Source of the DNA: Lacimicrobium sp. SS2-24
Lineage (GTDB): Bacteria > Pseudomonadota > Gammaproteobacteria > Enterobacterales > Alteromonadaceae
Assembly (NCBI RefSeq): GCF_002201535.1
Contig: NZ_NIWW01000001.1
Span: 769,124-833,123, forward strand
Direction of reading: 5' to 3'
Length of the DNA stretch: 64,000 bases
Shown: in pieces, positions 19,571-29,918 of the stretch
Position numbering within the stretch: position 1 is the stretch's first letter
Layout of the letters: each line of letters begins with the position of its first letter
Program-made: the position numbers and the translations under genes
The notes under the pieces: model-generated
Databases searched by the model: none
The model's input: only the letters and a program-made list of their open reading frames with translations
Told to the model about the DNA's origin: nothing

Positions 19571-20188
19571 TTACAACATGGAGCGCAGTACATCACGAAT
19601 CACATCTTCACTGCTCATTCCCTGACGATACAGGTTATGCACGGTCTTACTGATCTGTGCCGGTTTATATCCCAGCGCTACCAGAGCACTGATGGCTTCG
19701 TCCTTCGGATCATCCGCCACCACAAAGGTATTTTCAATGGGGTGGGACTGCGCTGCAAGGGGATTCTCGCTGGTATCACACAACAGATGGCTGAGCCGGT
19801 CTTTTAATTCCACTAACAGGCGCTCAGCCGTTTTTTTGCCCACACCCGGCAGTTTCACCAACGCGTTCACATCCTGATGCTGCACGCAGTGCACAAACTG
19901 CGTAGCCGACATCCCGGACAAAATGGTCAGAGCCAACTTCGGCCCCACCCCATTGGCTTTGATCAACTCACGAAACAGGGCCCGTTCCGACTGGTTGGCA
20001 AAGCCAAATAACAACTGCGCATCTTCACGGACCACAAAGTGGGTATACACAATCACCTCTTCGCCAACGTCCGCCAGCTGATAAAAACTGGTCATGGGCA
20101 ACTGAATCTCATATCCCACACCCGCCGCCTCAATCAGCACCTGGGGAGGATGTTTCTCAACCAGTATCCCACGAATTCTGCCTATCAT
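19571..20188 (-). CDS. ruvA: Holliday junction DNA helicase subunit RuvA
   Basis: This 205-residue protein has the RuvA start [28 protein letters not shown], the helix-hairpin-helix pair ([11 protein letters not shown] and [16 protein letters not shown]) and a C-terminal domain ([16 protein letters not shown]) that contacts RuvB. It binds four-way junctions as a tetramer. It is separated from ruvC by 171 bp and from ruvB by 123 bp, so internal promoters are possible; no clear LexA box was found. Confidence 0.97.
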   Translation of the reverse strand: MIGRIRGILVEKHPPQVLIEAAGVGYEIQLPMTSFYQLADVGEEVIVYTHFVVREDAQLLFGFANQSERALFRELIKANGVGPKLALTILSGMSATQFVHCVQHQDVNALVKLPGVGKKTAERLLVELKDRLSHLLCDTSENPLAAQSHPIENTFVVADDPKDEAISALVALGYKPAQISKTVHNLYRQGMSSEDVIRDVLRSML

Positions 20189-20359
20189 AGTGTTTCCTTT
20201 GCGTTATTATTCTGAAGACTGCTGCGGTACAGCCATGATGTCATCGCCACATTTGACAGCCTGTCCTGACTCTGTGGCCGATTACTCAACGGCATCATAC
20301 ACACAAAGCATCTTAAACCCGCTCAGCGTTGCACAGGTACAGGGCCTGTGACCCAATCA

Positions 20360-20884
20360 CTATTCTCTTAAACGTCCACGCACGGTTTTGCTGGCCTGAC
20401 CGGAGAGCTTGATAAGACTCTGTCGGGTATGACCATGACACAATGCCACGGCCAGCGCATCGGCAGCGTCGGCCTGGGGTTTTGCGGGCAGTTTAAGAAG
20501 GTATTTAACCATGTGCTGCACCTGTTCCTTGGCAGCGCCACCTTTACCCACAACGGCTTGCTTGATTTGCCGGGCGGAATACTCCGCCAGTACCAGACCG
20601 TTATTGGTGCCCGCCACAATCGCCGCTCCCCGGGCCTGACCGAGTTTGAGCGCCGAATCCGGGTTGCGCGCCATAAAGACCTGCTCAACCGCCATTTCCT
20701 GTGGCTGAAACTGGGCAATGATCTCACTGACACCATTATAAATTTGCTGCAGCCGCTCGGGCAGCGGCCCATCGCTGAGACGAATACAACCACTGCCCAG
20801 GTACTCGAATTTCTGCCCTTGTTGGCGAATCAGGCCATAACCGGTAATTCGTGAGCCCGGGTCGATACCAAGAATAACGCTCAA
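20360..20884 (-). CDS. ruvC: Crossover junction endodeoxyribonuclease RuvC
   Basis: RuvC is the Holliday-junction resolvase of 174 residues. The acidic metal-binding residues appear in [12 protein letters not shown] (first Asp), the [11 protein letters not shown] segment (Glu) and [12 protein letters not shown] (two Asp). It works with RuvAB in recombinational repair. It is preceded by yebC nine bases away, the conserved order. Confidence 0.97.
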   Translation of the reverse strand: MSVILGIDPGSRITGYGLIRQQGQKFEYLGSGCIRLSDGPLPERLQQIYNGVSEIIAQFQPQEMAVEQVFMARNPDSALKLGQARGAAIVAGTNNGLVLAEYSARQIKQAVVGKGGAAKEQVQHMVKYLLKLPAKPQADAADALAVALCHGHTRQSLIKLSGQASKTVRGRLRE

Positions 20885-20893
20885 GAATGTGAC

Positions 20894-21643
20894 CTATTCA
20901 TCGATGTTTTCCAATATGGCGTCACTGATCTGTGCATTGGTATACACCTCCTGAACATCATCCAGATCTTCCAGTACATCCACCAGTTTGATTAACGCCG
21001 GGGCGGTTTCTTCATCCAGTTCAGCGCGGGTAGACGGTACCAGCGTCACCTGAGCATGAGCGGCCTGCAAACCCGCCTCATCCAGGGCGTCTTTAACGCG
21101 GCCGAAAAGCTCAGGGCTGGTGTACACATCAAACGTATTGTCATCATTGCTCTGAATATCCTGAGCACCTGCTTCCAGGGCCACCAGCATCAGCTCTTCT
21201 TCGTCTGTCTCTTGTGGGTAGCTGATAACACCCAGTTTAGTAAACAGGTATGCCACAGAACCATTGGTCCCCAGATTACCACCATGTCGGGAAAACGCAT
21301 GGCGAATCTCACTGACGGTGCGATTAATGTTATCCGTCATCGCCTCAACCATCACCGCCGTGCCCCCTGCCCCGTAACCTTCATAGACCACGGTCTCCAT
21401 ATTATCGCCTTCGGCATTGCCAGCGCCCCTGGCCACGGCATTATCTACCGTGTCTTTTTTCATGTTATTGGATAAGGCCTTGTCGATGGCTGCCCGTAGC
21501 CTGGGGTTGGCATCGGGATCGTCTCCCCCTTCCCGGGCGGCTGTCACCAGCTCACGAATCAGTTTGGTAAAAATCTTACCGCGTTTGGCATCCTGGGCCG
21601 CCTTGCGATGTTTGATATTGGCCCATTTACTGTGTCCTGCCAT
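20894..21643 (-). CDS. yebC: YebC/PmpR family transcriptional or translational regulator
   Basis: This 249-residue protein begins [23 protein letters not shown], the family signature, and contains [19 protein letters not shown] and [18 protein letters not shown]. Start 21643 has AGGAGG upstream; a 44-residue extension to 21775 is not family-like and is rejected. YebC proteins were described as transcription regulators; members of the family have more recently been implicated in relieving ribosome stalling. It sits just before ruvC. Confidence 0.96.
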   Translation of the reverse strand: MAGHSKWANIKHRKAAQDAKRGKIFTKLIRELVTAAREGGDDPDANPRLRAAIDKALSNNMKKDTVDNAVARGAGNAEGDNMETVVYEGYGAGGTAVMVEAMTDNINRTVSEIRHAFSRHGGNLGTNGSVAYLFTKLGVISYPQETDEEELMLVALEAGAQDIQSNDDNTFDVYTSPELFGRVKDALDEAGLQAAHAQVTLVPSTRAELDEETAPALIKLVDVLEDLDDVQEVYTNAQISDAILENIDE

Positions 21644-21698
21644 CCGTCTCCTCCTCTGGCACCTTGAGATTGACGAAAATTGATACCACCGGGTGAGC

Positions 21699-22136
21699 TT
21701 ACCAGTTTCTGCTAAGCTGCAAAATGGCCTCGCGATTGCTCTGAGACCAGACTTTCTGCGCCGCTTCTTCTGCATCCAGCCATAGCAGGTTACTGTGCTC
21801 AGTCAGCGTCAGGGGCTGACCACTGTTAACCTGAAGGCTGAACACGTGCTCTTTGTTATGTGTCACACCGGGAGCATAGCGATACCGCCACTGAGGGCGA
21901 ATAGGATAGTGATTAATCTGTTGTTGATCGTTAAGGCTGTAGCCCTGGGCCAGAATATCAATACCGGTTTCTTCCCTGACTTCTCTTAGCGCAGTCTGAC
22001 TGGGGCTTTCGTTTTCTTCCATGGTACCGGTTACTGACTGCCAGAAACTGGCATCATCAAGGCGCTGCAACACCAGAACGCGCTGGTGATCATCATAAAT
22101 CACCACCAGCACAGATTCCGGTCTTTTGATGCTCAA
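21699..22136 (-). CDS. nudB: Dihydroneopterin triphosphate diphosphatase
   Basis: This is a 145-residue Nudix hydrolase. The Nudix box G-x5-E-x7-REVREETGI is complete ([20 protein letters not shown]). Length, context between aspS and yebC and the start [11 protein letters not shown] match NudB, which removes pyrophosphate from dihydroneopterin triphosphate in folate synthesis. Two bases separate it from the aspS stop, so it is co-transcribed with aspS. Confidence 0.93.
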   Translation of the reverse strand: MSIKRPESVLVVIYDDHQRVLVLQRLDDASFWQSVTGTMEENESPSQTALREVREETGIDILAQGYSLNDQQQINHYPIRPQWRYRYAPGVTHNKEHVFSLQVNSGQPLTLTEHSNLLWLDAEEAAQKVWSQSNREAILQLSRNW

Positions 22137-22138
22137 GC

Positions 22139-23908
22139 TCAGTCCTGTGCCTTTTCCACTTTTTTCACTTCAATGGCCAATTCCTGTAACGCCTGCGGAT
22201 TCGCCGGGGATGGCGCATCGGTCAGTGGGCAGGCAGCCGTTGTGGTCTTGGGGAAAGCCATCACATCACGGATGGAGGTCGCGCCAGTCATCAGCATGAC
22301 CAGACGGTCCAGCCCAAACGCCAGCCCTGCGTGAGGAGGGGCCCCGAATTTCAGTGCTTCGAGCAGGAAGCCAAATTTTAATTCGGCTTCTTCATCGGTG
22401 ATCCCGAGGATACGGAACACCTCTGCCTGCATGGCCTGATCATGAATACGTACCGAGCCACCGCCCAGTTCCACCCCGTTTAACACCATGTCATAAGCAT
22501 TAGACAAGGCATTGACCGGATCCGCGGCCAGCTGCTCTGGCGTCATATCCCGTGGTGCGGTGAAGGGATGGTGCAGCGCATAAAGCGCACCATCCACCTC
22601 TTCAAACATGGGAAAGTCCACTACCCACAAGGGCTTCCAGTCACCTTCGAGCAAATTGAGATCTTCACCGAGTTTAAGACGCAGCGCGCCGAGTGCTTCG
22701 GTCACCACCGTGGCACTGTCGGCGCCGAACAATAAAAGATCACCGGTTTGGGCACCCGTGCGCTCGAGCAGACCTTGTGCCACCTCTTCTCCCAGGAATT
22801 TGAGAATGGGTGATTGCAGTCCTTCCATATTGGCACTGAGATCATTCACTTTTAACCAGGCCAGGCCTTTTGCGCCATAGATGCCGACAAACTTGGCATA
22901 ATCGTCCAGTTGTTTACGTGACAAGCTGGCCCCACCCGGGACACGAATCACCGCTACACGGCCCTTCGCGTCATTCGCCGGGCCTGAAAAGACTTTGAAC
23001 TCCACGTCTTTGAGCAGATCGGCCACATCGGTCAGTTCCAGTGGGTTTCGCAAATCGGGCTTGTCAGAGCCATAACGACGCATGGCTTCGGCATAGGTCA
23101 TACGGGGAAAATCGCCCAACTCGACATCCAGCATCTGCTTGAAAAGACTGCGAATCATGCCCTCGGTAATGGCCATGACACCGTCGGCATCGAGAAATGA
23201 GGTTTCCAGATCAATCTGGGTGAATTCAGGCTGACGATCGGCGCGTAAGTCTTCATCGCGGAAACACTTCACAATCTGGTAGTACTTGTCCATGCCAGAC
23301 ATCATCAGCAGTTGCTTAAAGAGCTGTGGCGATTGCGGCAGGGCAAAAAACTCGCCTTTGTGAGTGCGGCTGGGAACCAGATAGTCACGCGCCCCTTCCG
23401 GAGTTGCTTTGGTCAGAATCGGTGTTTCAATATCTAAGAATCCCTCATCCTCAAGATAGCGGCGCACGGCACCGGTAACCTTGGCACGGAACATCAGTCG
23501 CTGCGTCATCAACGGCCGGCGCAAATCCAGGTAGCGATATTTAAGCCGCTGCTCTTCAGAGTTCTCCTGATTGGAGTCCAGTGGCAGCGGCGCCGCTTTG
23601 CTGAGGATGGTCAGTTCCTTGCCCAGGATCTCAATTTCCCCCGTGGACATGTCTTTGTTTACCTGACCTTCAGGGCGCGCCCGAACCAGCCCTTTAATTT
23701 GCACACAAAACTCATTACGAACTTTATTGGCCTGCTCGAAAACTTCGGCCAGATCAGGGTCATAGACAACCTGAACAATCCCCTGGCGATCCCGCATATC
23801 CAGAAAAATTACGCCACCGAGATCCCGACGTCGGTTTACCCAGCCACTCAGGGTGACCTCCTGGCCAATATAAGACGCATTAATGTTGCCGCAATAATCT
23901 GTGCGCAT
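22139..23908 (-). CDS. aspS: Aspartyl-tRNA synthetase
   Basis: This is a 589-residue class II synthetase (E. coli 590). An N-terminal OB fold for anticodon binding ([24 protein letters not shown]) is followed by the catalytic core with [39 protein letters not shown] (motif 2), the bacterial GAD insert and [12 protein letters not shown] (motif 3). The start is ATG 23908 (MRTDYCG); a 28-residue upstream extension is rejected because it is not in the family. It charges tRNA-Asp in the cytoplasm. Confidence 0.98.
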   Translation of the reverse strand: MRTDYCGNINASYIGQEVTLSGWVNRRRDLGGVIFLDMRDRQGIVQVVYDPDLAEVFEQANKVRNEFCVQIKGLVRARPEGQVNKDMSTGEIEILGKELTILSKAAPLPLDSNQENSEEQRLKYRYLDLRRPLMTQRLMFRAKVTGAVRRYLEDEGFLDIETPILTKATPEGARDYLVPSRTHKGEFFALPQSPQLFKQLLMMSGMDKYYQIVKCFRDEDLRADRQPEFTQIDLETSFLDADGVMAITEGMIRSLFKQMLDVELGDFPRMTYAEAMRRYGSDKPDLRNPLELTDVADLLKDVEFKVFSGPANDAKGRVAVIRVPGGASLSRKQLDDYAKFVGIYGAKGLAWLKVNDLSANMEGLQSPILKFLGEEVAQGLLERTGAQTGDLLLFGADSATVVTEALGALRLKLGEDLNLLEGDWKPLWVVDFPMFEEVDGALYALHHPFTAPRDMTPEQLAADPVNALSNAYDMVLNGVELGGGSVRIHDQAMQAEVFRILGITDEEAELKFGFLLEALKFGAPPHAGLAFGLDRLVMLMTGATSIRDVMAFPKTTTAACPLTDAPSPANPQALQELAIEVKKVEKAQD

Positions 23909-24023
23909 GAAACTACCTATTTGTTGTTCGAGATGGCGGCCCCAGAGCTGGCCGCAAATATGCTGAAATTTGAAGGCGCATAGTATACCCAAACTGACCG
24001 ATTATGCGAGTTCCAACTCCGGG

Positions 24024-24845
24024 CTAATTTACCCTATTCACAGGGTCGGGTATGCCTTTGGAAACAAAGGCCATCACCTCTGCCCACCAATCGGCTTCGG
24101 GCTGATACGGCCAGTGATTGTGACTGGCGTCACTGAACTGCCACAGGGCCTTAGGTTCTGTTAATGACTCAAACAAATTCAGGCTGTGCTCATTCGGAAT
24201 GATGCGGTCCTGTCCTGCCACCAGCACTGCCACAGGGTGATGAAAATCTTTCAGGTTAGCCATGCTGTCGTAGGCATCGTTTAGCAACAAGGACACCGGC
24301 AGATACCAATAATGATGCTTTGCCAGTGCCGTTAACGAGTCCCAGGGCGCCATTAACACCACACCACGGACGCGATTATCCGCTGGCAGTTGTGCAACAA
24401 TTGACGCCACCACGGCCGCCCCCAGTGACTCGCCCCACAAAAACACCGGACCACTGAATTGTGCCTCCACTTGTTTGATCACAACCAATCCATCTTGCGT
24501 GAACGCTGATTGTCCGACGCGCCCCTGACGGCCTCCATAGCCCGGATACTCCACCAGCAATACGCGGTAACCCAAGCGATAAAGCGCATCACTGTAGTGA
24601 CTGCGATGCCAGGCCGCACCGGCATTGCCATGAAAGACCAGGACGGTGCCTTTCACATCATCAGGTGTCGGACTGAGATACCCCACAAAGGCCGATGCTG
24701 GCCAGGGCGTAAGCGCTGTGCGCTCAAGTACAACATCCGGTGCCTCAGACGGTTCTGGCAGATAAAGCAGGCGATGCTGTCCCAAATACACGGCCAGCAC
24801 TATCACTGCATAAGCACCAAAGAGCATCATCAACCCGTATTTCAT
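24024..24845 (-). CDS. Alpha/beta hydrolase, membrane-anchored
   Basis: This 273-residue protein has an N-terminal hydrophobic anchor (about residues 3-22). An alpha/beta-hydrolase core follows: oxyanion-hole HGNAG, nucleophile elbow GESLG, acid in AGQDRIIP and histidine in DASHNHW. It resembles the BEM46/YfhR-type serine hydrolases attached to the inner membrane. The substrate is unknown. It is divergent from the solute-binding-like gene to its right. Confidence 0.87.
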   Translation of the reverse strand: MKYGLMMLFGAYAVIVLAVYLGQHRLLYLPEPSEAPDVVLERTALTPWPASAFVGYLSPTPDDVKGTVLVFHGNAGAAWHRSHYSDALYRLGYRVLLVEYPGYGGRQGRVGQSAFTQDGLVVIKQVEAQFSGPVFLWGESLGAAVVASIVAQLPADNRVRGVVLMAPWDSLTALAKHHYWYLPVSLLLNDAYDSMANLKDFHHPVAVLVAGQDRIIPNEHSLNLFESLTEPKALWQFSDASHNHWPYQPEADWWAEVMAFVSKGIPDPVNRVN

Positions 24846-25043
24846 TATTTAACGTTCCCCTTTGCCAAGACACACATGCAACGGCAAGGAGGCAACTATT
24901 TTGCCACATTGCCTCATCATCACAGCATAGCGGACTGCACAGCCGTGAACACCACATCGAGGGATGAATCTTATTCACTTTGCGCACCATCAATGTCACT
25001 ATACGAGTCTGGATTTCACCCACCTGGCCACAACAGGGAACCC

Positions 25044-25946
25044 ATGGCACAGACACCAAAATGGATGCTGCTGGCACTACTTTTCCTGACGACTAGTGGG
25101 CTCGCTCAGAAACAGATTCAGATCCCCGGCCCCCGTTCAGCCTACGACATTTCCCACGATTATCATGTTTCGCTGCTAAAGCTGGCGTTAGAGGCTGGGG
25201 CAAAGGGACGCCCTGTTCCACCTATTCGGGCCAGTCTGGATATGGTAGAAGGGCGCGCTCTGCGGGAGCTGGCTAAAGGAAAATGGCTGGATCTGTATTG
25301 GTTGGGAACCGATGTCAGCAAAGAACAACAATTACATGCGATAAAAATCCCCACAACCCGCGGATTAATTGGCTTTCGTAAATTTCTTATTCACCGGGAC
25401 AGTACCGAGCGTCTTGAACAAGTAGAATCTTTAGCACAGCTTCGGTCACTGGTGGCATGCCAGGGCAATGACTGGGCAGATACACAGATTCTCCGACAGG
25501 CCGGCTTAAAGGTCACCACAACACCCAGTTATGAGAGCCTGTTCGACATGCTGCAAGCCAGGCGCTGCGATTATTTTCCTCGCGGCTATCATGATCACAA
25601 AAAAGAATTACAACTCAGGGCTCAGCACTATCCTGAACTGATCAGTTATGATGGCATTTTATTGCACTACCCCTTTGCGGTGTATTTTTTCACCAACAAT
25701 GACAACCACGAGCTGGCACACTGGATAGAAACCGGACTGGAAAAACTCATTGACTCCGGCCGCTTTCTGTCATTTATGCAACAGCATCCTCTGACGGCCC
25801 ATATTTTCCCACTGAACGAGCAACCCAGCACCCACTATTTTCGCATTGATAATCCTCTGCTGCCCCAACAAACGAATTACAACAATCCCCGTTACTGGTT
25901 CAGGCCGCAGGACTTTGGTTTGCATGAGACGGATAAAAACAATTGA
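25044..25946 (+). CDS. Periplasmic solute-binding-like protein (SBP family 3 type)
   Basis: This 300-residue protein has a signal peptide (MAQTPKWMLLALLFLTTSGLA then QKQIQ). The rest has the two-lobe pattern of amino-acid-binding-like proteins: YDISHDYHVSLLKLALEAG, LIGFRKFLIHRDS, LRSLVACQGNDWADTQILRQAGLKV and YESLFDMLQARRCDYFPRG. No ABC transporter genes adjoin it, so it may be a stand-alone sensor or scavenger. ATG 25044 follows AGGGAA; the longer upstream frame lies opposite the hydrolase gene and is rejected. Confidence 0.75.
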   Translation: MAQTPKWMLLALLFLTTSGLAQKQIQIPGPRSAYDISHDYHVSLLKLALEAGAKGRPVPPIRASLDMVEGRALRELAKGKWLDLYWLGTDVSKEQQLHAIKIPTTRGLIGFRKFLIHRDSTERLEQVESLAQLRSLVACQGNDWADTQILRQAGLKVTTTPSYESLFDMLQARRCDYFPRGYHDHKKELQLRAQHYPELISYDGILLHYPFAVYFFTNNDNHELAHWIETGLEKLIDSGRFLSFMQQHPLTAHIFPLNEQPSTHYFRIDNPLLPQQTNYNNPRYWFRPQDFGLHETDKNN

Positions 25947-26067
25947 TGGAAACTAAATGATGCGCCGATGCCTCTGTGCTGCCTGACCATGCGGTTCATC
26001 AAAGATGTCAGCCAGAGAAAGAGTTTGCTAAGCTGCAATTAATATCTACCCATCAAGTACTTAGAAG

Positions 26068-27357
26068 ATGAAATTAACCGATATTTATCAGCTTATTGAC
26101 GCTGAACATGAGGGCCGGGCCTGCAAAGATCTGGACGACAAAGCCTGTCGTCAGGTACCGGGTAATTTCCTCATTATCACCTCGTGTCTGGTACTGACAA
26201 AACTGGGAGATCTGCTGGCATCGCCAAAAATTGTTCTCACCTGGTTGCTCGGCAGTATCGGTGCACCGCCGGCTATCATTTCATTGCTGGTGCCCATTCG
26301 CGAGTCTGGTTCATTGATTCCGCAACTGGCTATCGGCGCCTGGGTACGCCGACACCCCAAACGCAAAGCCTTTTGGTTGATTGGCAGTATCGTGCAAGGC
26401 GCCGCGGTGATGTGTATGGCTGTGGCAATCTGGATGCTACCGCCGACACAGGCCGGCATCAGCGTGCTGTTGCTGCTGGTGCTGTTTAGCCTTGCCAGAG
26501 GTATGTGCTCGGTGACCATCAAGGATATTCAGGGCAAAACGATTCCTAAAACCCGCAGGGGCAGGCTATCCGGCATTGCCAGTACACTGTCCGGGGGCAT
26601 TACCGTAGTAATCAGTCTGGCGTTTTTTTCTGGCAACGAAGACCCCACTGTGACCTTCTACAATCTGCTTCTGGTACTCGCCGGTGTATTATGGGTCTTT
26701 GCCACTATTCTGTTTTTACTGGTTGAAGAACAGCCCGGCGAAACTTCCGGGGGTAAAAATGCCATCAAAGAGGGCTGGAATAATCTGTCTTTGATTAAAA
26801 CCGATGCAGCCTTCCGCCATTTTGTCATTTCCCGGGCCCTGTTGATGGGCTCCGCCCTTGCCGCCCCTTTTATTCTGCTACTAGCCCAACAGAAAGGCAG
26901 TAGCCCCGGGATTTTCGCGTCGTTTTTGCTTGCCTCCAGTCTCGGTGCCAGCTTGTCTGCCACCCTATGGGGCGTTATGGCTGACAGTTCCAGTCGGCAG
27001 GTGATGCTGCGTGGTGGTCTGATTGCAGCACTATGCTGCCTGGCGTTGTTTGCCATTGAGGTCTGGCAGCCCGATCAGAATGTCTATCTGTATGCTGTCT
27101 TTTATTTTGTGCTCAGTGTTGCCCATGCCGGGGTCAGAATTGGCAGACAGACTTACCTGGTGGACATGGCAGGTGGCGTCAAGCGCACTGACTATGTTTC
27201 GGTCAGCAATAGCCTGATAGGGGTTTTGTTGCTGATATTTGGTGCGATAACGTCACTTATCGCCAGCTTTTCTCTGCCAGCGGTGGTATTGGTGCTGGGT
27301 TTATCCGGGTTGTTAGGCGCTTATAGCACCTGGCAAATGCATGAAGTCGAGGGTTAA
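26068..27357 (+). CDS. Major facilitator superfamily transporter
   Basis: This is a 429-residue integral membrane protein with about 12 hydrophobic segments. Before the first span it has a polar stretch (EHEGRACKDLDDKACRQVPGNF). Motifs include VPIRESGSLIPQLAIGAWVRRHPKRKAFW (cytoplasmic loop 2-3 of MFS type) and KTRRGRLSGIASTLSGG. Domain halves are linked by an acidic-basic loop (EEQPGETSGGKNAIKEGW). The substrate cannot be told. Its end overlaps the convergent terB-like gene by 4 bases. Confidence 0.85.
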   Translation: MKLTDIYQLIDAEHEGRACKDLDDKACRQVPGNFLIITSCLVLTKLGDLLASPKIVLTWLLGSIGAPPAIISLLVPIRESGSLIPQLAIGAWVRRHPKRKAFWLIGSIVQGAAVMCMAVAIWMLPPTQAGISVLLLLVLFSLARGMCSVTIKDIQGKTIPKTRRGRLSGIASTLSGGITVVISLAFFSGNEDPTVTFYNLLLVLAGVLWVFATILFLLVEEQPGETSGGKNAIKEGWNNLSLIKTDAAFRHFVISRALLMGSALAAPFILLLAQQKGSSPGIFASFLLASSLGASLSATLWGVMADSSSRQVMLRGGLIAALCCLALFAIEVWQPDQNVYLYAVFYFVLSVAHAGVRIGRQTYLVDMAGGVKRTDYVSVSNSLIGVLLLIFGAITSLIASFSLPAVVLVLGLSGLLGAYSTWQMHEVEG

Positions 27358-27815
27358 GCGCCGCCCTCTCTGGCTTGCTGTGCTTTGAGTTTGGCCTGAA
27401 TAAAATGACTGTGCGGCAAATATAACAGGTCGGCAATACGCCGGATAATATGCTCTTCGTGGGGATCCAGATGATCATCGGCGTAGGCCAGTTGCCATAG
27501 ATTTTCCAGAATCAGGTTTTTCTCCCTGGCATCACAACGTTCATTAACCAGACGGGTGAAGCTGACCAGGTCCGCAGCGTGTCTGGCCTCGTCTCCGGAG
27601 TCTTCAAGCAGGGTTTGTGCCTCAGCCTCTGATAACTGGAACTGACGCATCAGCATCGACTGCATCAAGGATTTTTCTTGTTCATCCAGACTATGGTCGG
27701 CGCGGATGACTTCGCAATACAGCACGGCGGTGGCCAGATCTAACTGCAGCGACTGCTCATTCTGTGCAGGCTGTTCGAGGTTCTCTTTTAGCCAGGTTTT
27801 AAGCTTTGTGATCAT
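27354..27815 (-). CDS. TerB-like family protein
   Basis: This 153-residue helical protein carries two TerB-type acidic helices (IRADHSLDEQEKSLMQSML and YADDHLDPHEEHIIRRIADLL), where aspartate/glutamate residues bind metal in TerB/TerD-related domains. It lacks other ter genes nearby, so tellurite resistance should not be assumed. Its start lies inside the end of the EAL gene (17-base overlap), making translational coupling likely. Confidence 0.85.
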   Translation of the reverse strand: MITKLKTWLKENLEQPAQNEQSLQLDLATAVLYCEVIRADHSLDEQEKSLMQSMLMRQFQLSEAEAQTLLEDSGDEARHAADLVSFTRLVNERCDAREKNLILENLWQLAYADDHLDPHEEHIIRRIADLLYLPHSHFIQAKLKAQQAREGGA

Positions 27816-28557
27816 GGATGTTTTTCAGAATGTCTTCTATTTTGGCCAACTGCATAAACTGAGGGCGGGCGAGGAAGTACCCTTGCATATAACGGATGCC
27901 CTGTGCTTTGAGGTATTCAAATTCCTCCCGGGTTTCCACTCCCTCTGCCAGCACCGTAATACCAAGTAACTGAGCGGTCAGCACTATCCCCTTGAGGATC
28001 GCCTGCTTGGCCGTTTCTTTATGAATATTGCGGATAAGCAGCATGTCGAGTTTAAGAATATCAGGCTGAAACTGAGCCAGTAAGTTCAATCCGGCAAATC
28101 CTTCCCCAAAATCATCAATAGCTGTAAGAAAACCTTTGGTCTGATAGGTGCGGAATATCTCAACAATCTTCTCGCTGTCTACCCGTTCATGCTCCGTGAC
28201 TTCAAATATGATTTTTTCCCGGGGAAACGCATATTTCTTTGCCGCCCTCAGAGTAAATTGCAGGCAGGCCTCCGGCTCATACACGGCGTTAGGTAAAAAG
28301 TTTATGCTCAGTCGCTCTTTGCAGCCCAATTCACTGGCAATCCGAATTGCCGTAGTACGACAGGTTTGATCAAAGCTGTAACGGTTTTCATCTGTGACTC
28401 TGGAAAGGATTTGCCATGCCCCCTCTTCGTTCGGACCGCGGACCAAGGCTTCGTGTGCGAAAATAGACTCATTTTCAACATCTACAATGGGTTGGTAAGC
28501 CATGGCGATGGCGAAATCCAACGGCACATCACAATCACAACTGTCACATGGTCGCAT
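27799..28557 (-). CDS. EAL-domain cyclic-di-GMP phosphodiesterase
   Basis: This is a stand-alone EAL domain of about 252 residues with a short cysteine-rich N-terminus (CDSCDCD) and no GGDEF domain or membrane span. Catalytic positions are intact: E of EALVRG, N of INFLPN, E of FEVTE, both D of IDDFGEGF, K of LKLDM, E of LAEGVETREE and Q of MQGYF. It should therefore linearise c-di-GMP to pGpG. An alternative start at 28587 adds ten residues. It overlaps the downstream TerB-like gene. Confidence 0.9.
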   Translation of the reverse strand: MRPCDSCDCDVPLDFAIAMAYQPIVDVENESIFAHEALVRGPNEEGAWQILSRVTDENRYSFDQTCRTTAIRIASELGCKERLSINFLPNAVYEPEACLQFTLRAAKKYAFPREKIIFEVTEHERVDSEKIVEIFRTYQTKGFLTAIDDFGEGFAGLNLLAQFQPDILKLDMLLIRNIHKETAKQAILKGIVLTAQLLGITVLAEGVETREEFEYLKAQGIRYMQGYFLARPQFMQLAKIEDILKNIHDHKA

Positions 28558-28599
28558 AGACAATTCCTGTTTTTCCTTTATCCACAAGAATAAAGAATA

Positions 28600-29601
28600 T
28601 CAGACAACTTGGGCTAATTGCGAATACAGTCTTTGCACTGATTTTATCGCGCTGGGTATGGAGCCGCCAAGACTCCAGTCACCCACTGCAGCCAGCTTAA
28701 GTTCCGGCTTAAATATTACCCCGGGGCGAAGCCCGTCGGTCGACAGGCGAGCAAAACGCCAAAGGTGCTGGTAATGATGATCGGGCGCAGGTACCTGCTG
28801 TTGCAGCGCCGCTGACATCTCACTGCAGGCCATATCGAGCCACGGCAGTGACGATTCGTTACCATGCTGATCTGCCGGAGTATGACGAAAATGCGCCACC
28901 CAAATCTCGCCATCGTCGCGCTGACGTCCTGGCTTAGCACTATCGCAAATGAGCATTTGCAGGGGGGAATGGTGCAACGTAATCAGGGGCGAGCTTGTAG
29001 CCAAAGGCTGAGCAAATTTCATCGCCAGGGCCCGACAGGATAACCAGTGAGCCTCTGGTTCAGGCAAAATATCCGTCACATGTTGTGTCAGCAATGGATG
29101 GGTTTGTGGCCATGGCGCAGTACTGACCACCCAATCGAACAAGCCGTATTTACATCGGCGTTCATCCCATAGCAACCATCCTTTACTGCTGGGCTGAAGA
29201 TGCGTAATTCTGGCTGATGTGACAAGAGTTAAGTCGTGTAACCAGTAGCGACAGGCGCCACTCATTCCCGGCATTAGCACATAAAAGGTCTCGTCATCGG
29301 CATAGACGCTTACCCCTGGGGGGTGTTCTGAAGGTGGCTGATAGGTGGTTGCACGGACATCCCAGCGACAGGCCACCGACGTATCACCGAGAGTGTCTAG
29401 TACCGCTTTCACTTCGCTGTCAGAGGTGTGTATCAGCGGTGCGCCCATATCAAACTGTCCCCATTCGGTGCGCTTTGTACTGCAACGCCCTCCCCGCCCT
29501 CTGGATTTCTCCAGCACAGTCACGTCGTGACCATCTTGTGTCAGTTTGAAAGCGAGTAGCGCACCGCTGATCCCCGCGCCCACGATAGCGATTTTTGCCA
29601 T
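28600..29601 (-). CDS. FAD/NAD(P)-dependent amine-oxidase-like protein
   Basis: This 333-residue protein starts with a Rossmann dinucleotide motif (IAIVGAGISGALLAFKL, then VTVLEKSRGRGGRC) and FDMGAPLIHT, as in renalase-like and other single-domain amine-oxidase relatives. The C-terminal AAVGDWSLGGSIPSAIKS matches the second FAD contact. The substrate is unknown. Start 29601 (MAKIAIVG) is chosen over an upstream start that would put 22 residues before the Rossmann strand. Confidence 0.88.
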   Translation of the reverse strand: MAKIAIVGAGISGALLAFKLTQDGHDVTVLEKSRGRGGRCSTKRTEWGQFDMGAPLIHTSDSEVKAVLDTLGDTSVACRWDVRATTYQPPSEHPPGVSVYADDETFYVLMPGMSGACRYWLHDLTLVTSARITHLQPSSKGWLLWDERRCKYGLFDWVVSTAPWPQTHPLLTQHVTDILPEPEAHWLSCRALAMKFAQPLATSSPLITLHHSPLQMLICDSAKPGRQRDDGEIWVAHFRHTPADQHGNESSLPWLDMACSEMSAALQQQVPAPDHHYQHLWRFARLSTDGLRPGVIFKPELKLAAVGDWSLGGSIPSAIKSVQRLYSQLAQVV

Positions 29602-29918
29602 GTACAGACCTTTAGATTGAACGCACTGATTCCCACTGTACCAAACGCACCAACAGTGGTTTAACACAGTACACAGGTGCAGTTCGGATTGATAATGTCA
29701 GCGCTACATGCAGTAGCAACCAACAAAGCTTTTTCTACCCGCGAGAGCCTGGGATACTGTGCGTCATGCTGAAAGAACAGGTGTCTCTACTACGCCAATT
29801 CGGTAAAGAAGATCATCCCTGTCAGTGAATATTTTGAGTAAGGCACGCAGGTCCGCCCCCTGGCGTGTAACAGCGAAACGTTCAGAGCTATGGCTGGGCC
29901 CATCACCGGGAACCCCGG
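29602..29918. other. Intergenic region, no convincing gene
   Basis: This 317-bp region lies between two minus-strand genes. A hairpin ACCGGG / CCCGGT near the end of the ABC ATPase gene could help terminate it, but it has no T-run. A 20-codon frame near 29767 has no support. Confidence 0.4.

Noticed and set aside
20189..20359. LexA (SOS) box before ruvA
   Set aside because: CTG...CAG spacings present are 8 bases, not the 10 needed; no convincing operator.
27354..27815. Tellurite-resistance locus
   Set aside because: Only a TerB-like domain protein is present; no terC, terD or other ter genes nearby.
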